DNA from: CALLVY01 sp937899855
Lineage (GTDB): Bacteria; Bacteroidota; Bacteroidia; Chitinophagales; Saprospiraceae
Assembly: GCA_039820405.1 (NCBI GenBank)
Contig: JBCBQC010000025.1
Span: 3,888-67,887, forward strand
Direction of reading: 5' to 3'
Length of the DNA stretch: 64,000 bases
Shown: one piece after another, positions 63,619 through 64,000 of the stretch
Numbering within the stretch: the stretch's first letter is position 1
How the letters are laid out: each line of letters starts with the position of its first letter
The notes under the pieces: generated by a model
What the model was told of the DNA's origin: nothing
Database searches by the model: none
The model's input: the letters and a program-made list of their open reading frames with translations, nothing else
Position numbers and translations under genes: made by a program

Positions 63619-63846
63619 TTAATTGTACGGACGCTTGTAGTGGATGTCGTACTCGTTCTCCAATTGCTTACCGGTGGGGTTCTCCGTCGTCTCACGAAAG
63701 ACCTGGATTAGGCGTCCCCCATCGTCGTAGATGTACTCGGTGTACAAGTGATCCTGATCGAGAATGTGCGTGACCTGACTGGTCTGCGGATCGTAGACGA
63801 AGCAAGCGATTTCGGCATCCACTGGTGCGAAGCGGAAGTCATCGAA
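63619..63846 (-). pseudogene. C-terminal fragment of an RHS-associated protein (5' end broken at the inverted repeat)
   Basis: The minus frame reads FDDFRFAPVDAEIACFVYDP, QTSQVTHILDQDHLYTEYIY and DDGGRLIQVFRETTENPTGK to a stop at 63619. This is the standard end of large Bacteroidota proteins encoded before RHS genes. Upstream of 63846 the frame stays open, but only because it runs through the opposite strand of a second copy and gives unrelated sequence (RAGGDPGPNLNSG). A Met at 63822 is the first in-frame start. The natural upstream part (SGDVYFDDF) is found on the plus strand instead, so this copy is truncated or the sequence is rearranged. Confidence 0.65.
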
Positions 63847-64000
63847 ATTGATAACTCTTCTACGCTGTTGAATTGTACCAGAATTGAGATTGGGACCTGG
63901 GTCCCCTCCAGCTCTGGCGATGTCTACTTCGATGACTTCCGCTTCGCACCAGTGGATGCCGAAATCGCTTGCTTCGTCTACGATCCGCAGACCAGTCAGG
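63774..64000. repeat. 73-nt perfect inverted repeat at the window end
   Basis: Positions 63774-63846 and 63928-64000 are exact inverse complements, with an 81-nt spacer. The right arm reaches the last base of the window, so the repeat may be longer. The arms encode the same peptide, FDDFRFAPVDAEIACFVYDP plus QTSQ, on opposite strands. It could be a true inversion junction between RHS copies or an assembly fold-back. Confidence 0.85.
63847..64000 (+). CDS. Partial RHS-associated coding segment on the plus strand (runs off the right edge)
   Basis: The plus frame reads STLLNCTRIEIGTWVPSSSG, DVYFDDFRFAPVDAEIACFV and YDPQTSQ up to the window end without a stop. RIEIGTW-PxSSGDVYxDDFR is normal sequence for the region before the YD repeats in Bacteroidota RHS-linked proteins, so this strand carries a genuine coding segment here. 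Its upstream part is cut at about 63847 by the inverted repeat, so the gene cannot be complete at its 5' end. Confidence 0.5.
   Translation, partial: MDNSSTLLNCTRIEIGTWVPSSSGDVYFDDFRFAPVDAEIACFVYDPQTSQ

Overview
The window looks like chromosomal DNA of a Bacteroidota bacterium, most likely of the Saprospiria/Lewinella type. The evidence is a set of very large Sec-exported proteins with type IX secretion (T9SS) C-terminal sorting domains, SprB-like repeats, a gliding-motility-type C-terminal domain, TAnnTTTG promoter-like motifs, few Shine-Dalgarno sites, and fairly GC-rich coding sequence. The family-level guess is inference. I saw no rRNA, tRNA, CRISPR array, phage or intact transposase.

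Layout. 1-2310 (minus strand): a truncated and a complete copy of one secreted protein family, then two tandem HTH/coiled-coil regulator paralogues. 3041-9594 (plus): a small protein, a secreted repeat protein with a T9SS type A tail, a DUF5694-like lipoprotein, and a 1136-aa protein with SprB-like repeats and a gliding-type (type B) tail. 9779-26437 (plus): a large [NiFe]-hydrogenase region resembling group 2a (Huc/HupSL-like). 26441-26683 (minus): a lone EAD11-like domain. 27529-48573 (plus): a giant 4475-aa parallel beta-helix/CARDB protein, an RHS polymorphic toxin, a probable immunity protein, a companion surface protein with dockerin-like repeats, and a T9SS type A protein. 48627-56887: a small protein, a periplasmic PAP2 phosphatase (minus), and a 2342-aa T9SS adhesin-like protein. 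56921-64000 (minus): an RHS remnant, a membrane protein, a second large RHS protein flanked by two related MITE-like elements in opposite orientation, a small secreted protein, and an RHS-type fragment caught in a 73-nt inverted repeat at the window end.

Hydrogenase system. A long, tightly packed cluster encodes small and large subunits without Tat signals, a maturation endopeptidase, two small proteins of unknown function, a TPR protein, HypA, HypB, HypF, HypC, HypD and HypE, a group III truncated haemoglobin, an NHL-repeat protein, a HX4DH-type nickel permease, a small unknown protein and a DUF151 (bifunctional nuclease) protein. Nickel uptake, cofactor synthesis, insertion and proteolytic maturation are therefore all present. 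Just upstream lies a separate module: a small protein paralogous to one in the main operon, a TetR regulator, and a second complete hydrogenase small subunit with no large subunit of its own. This is the most unusual arrangement in the window.

Conflict and surface systems. Two RHS proteins, one with a clear downstream immunity candidate, plus RHS fragments and MITE-like elements indicate an actively rearranging polymorphic-toxin locus. One MITE-like element sits exactly in the stop codon of the second RHS gene.
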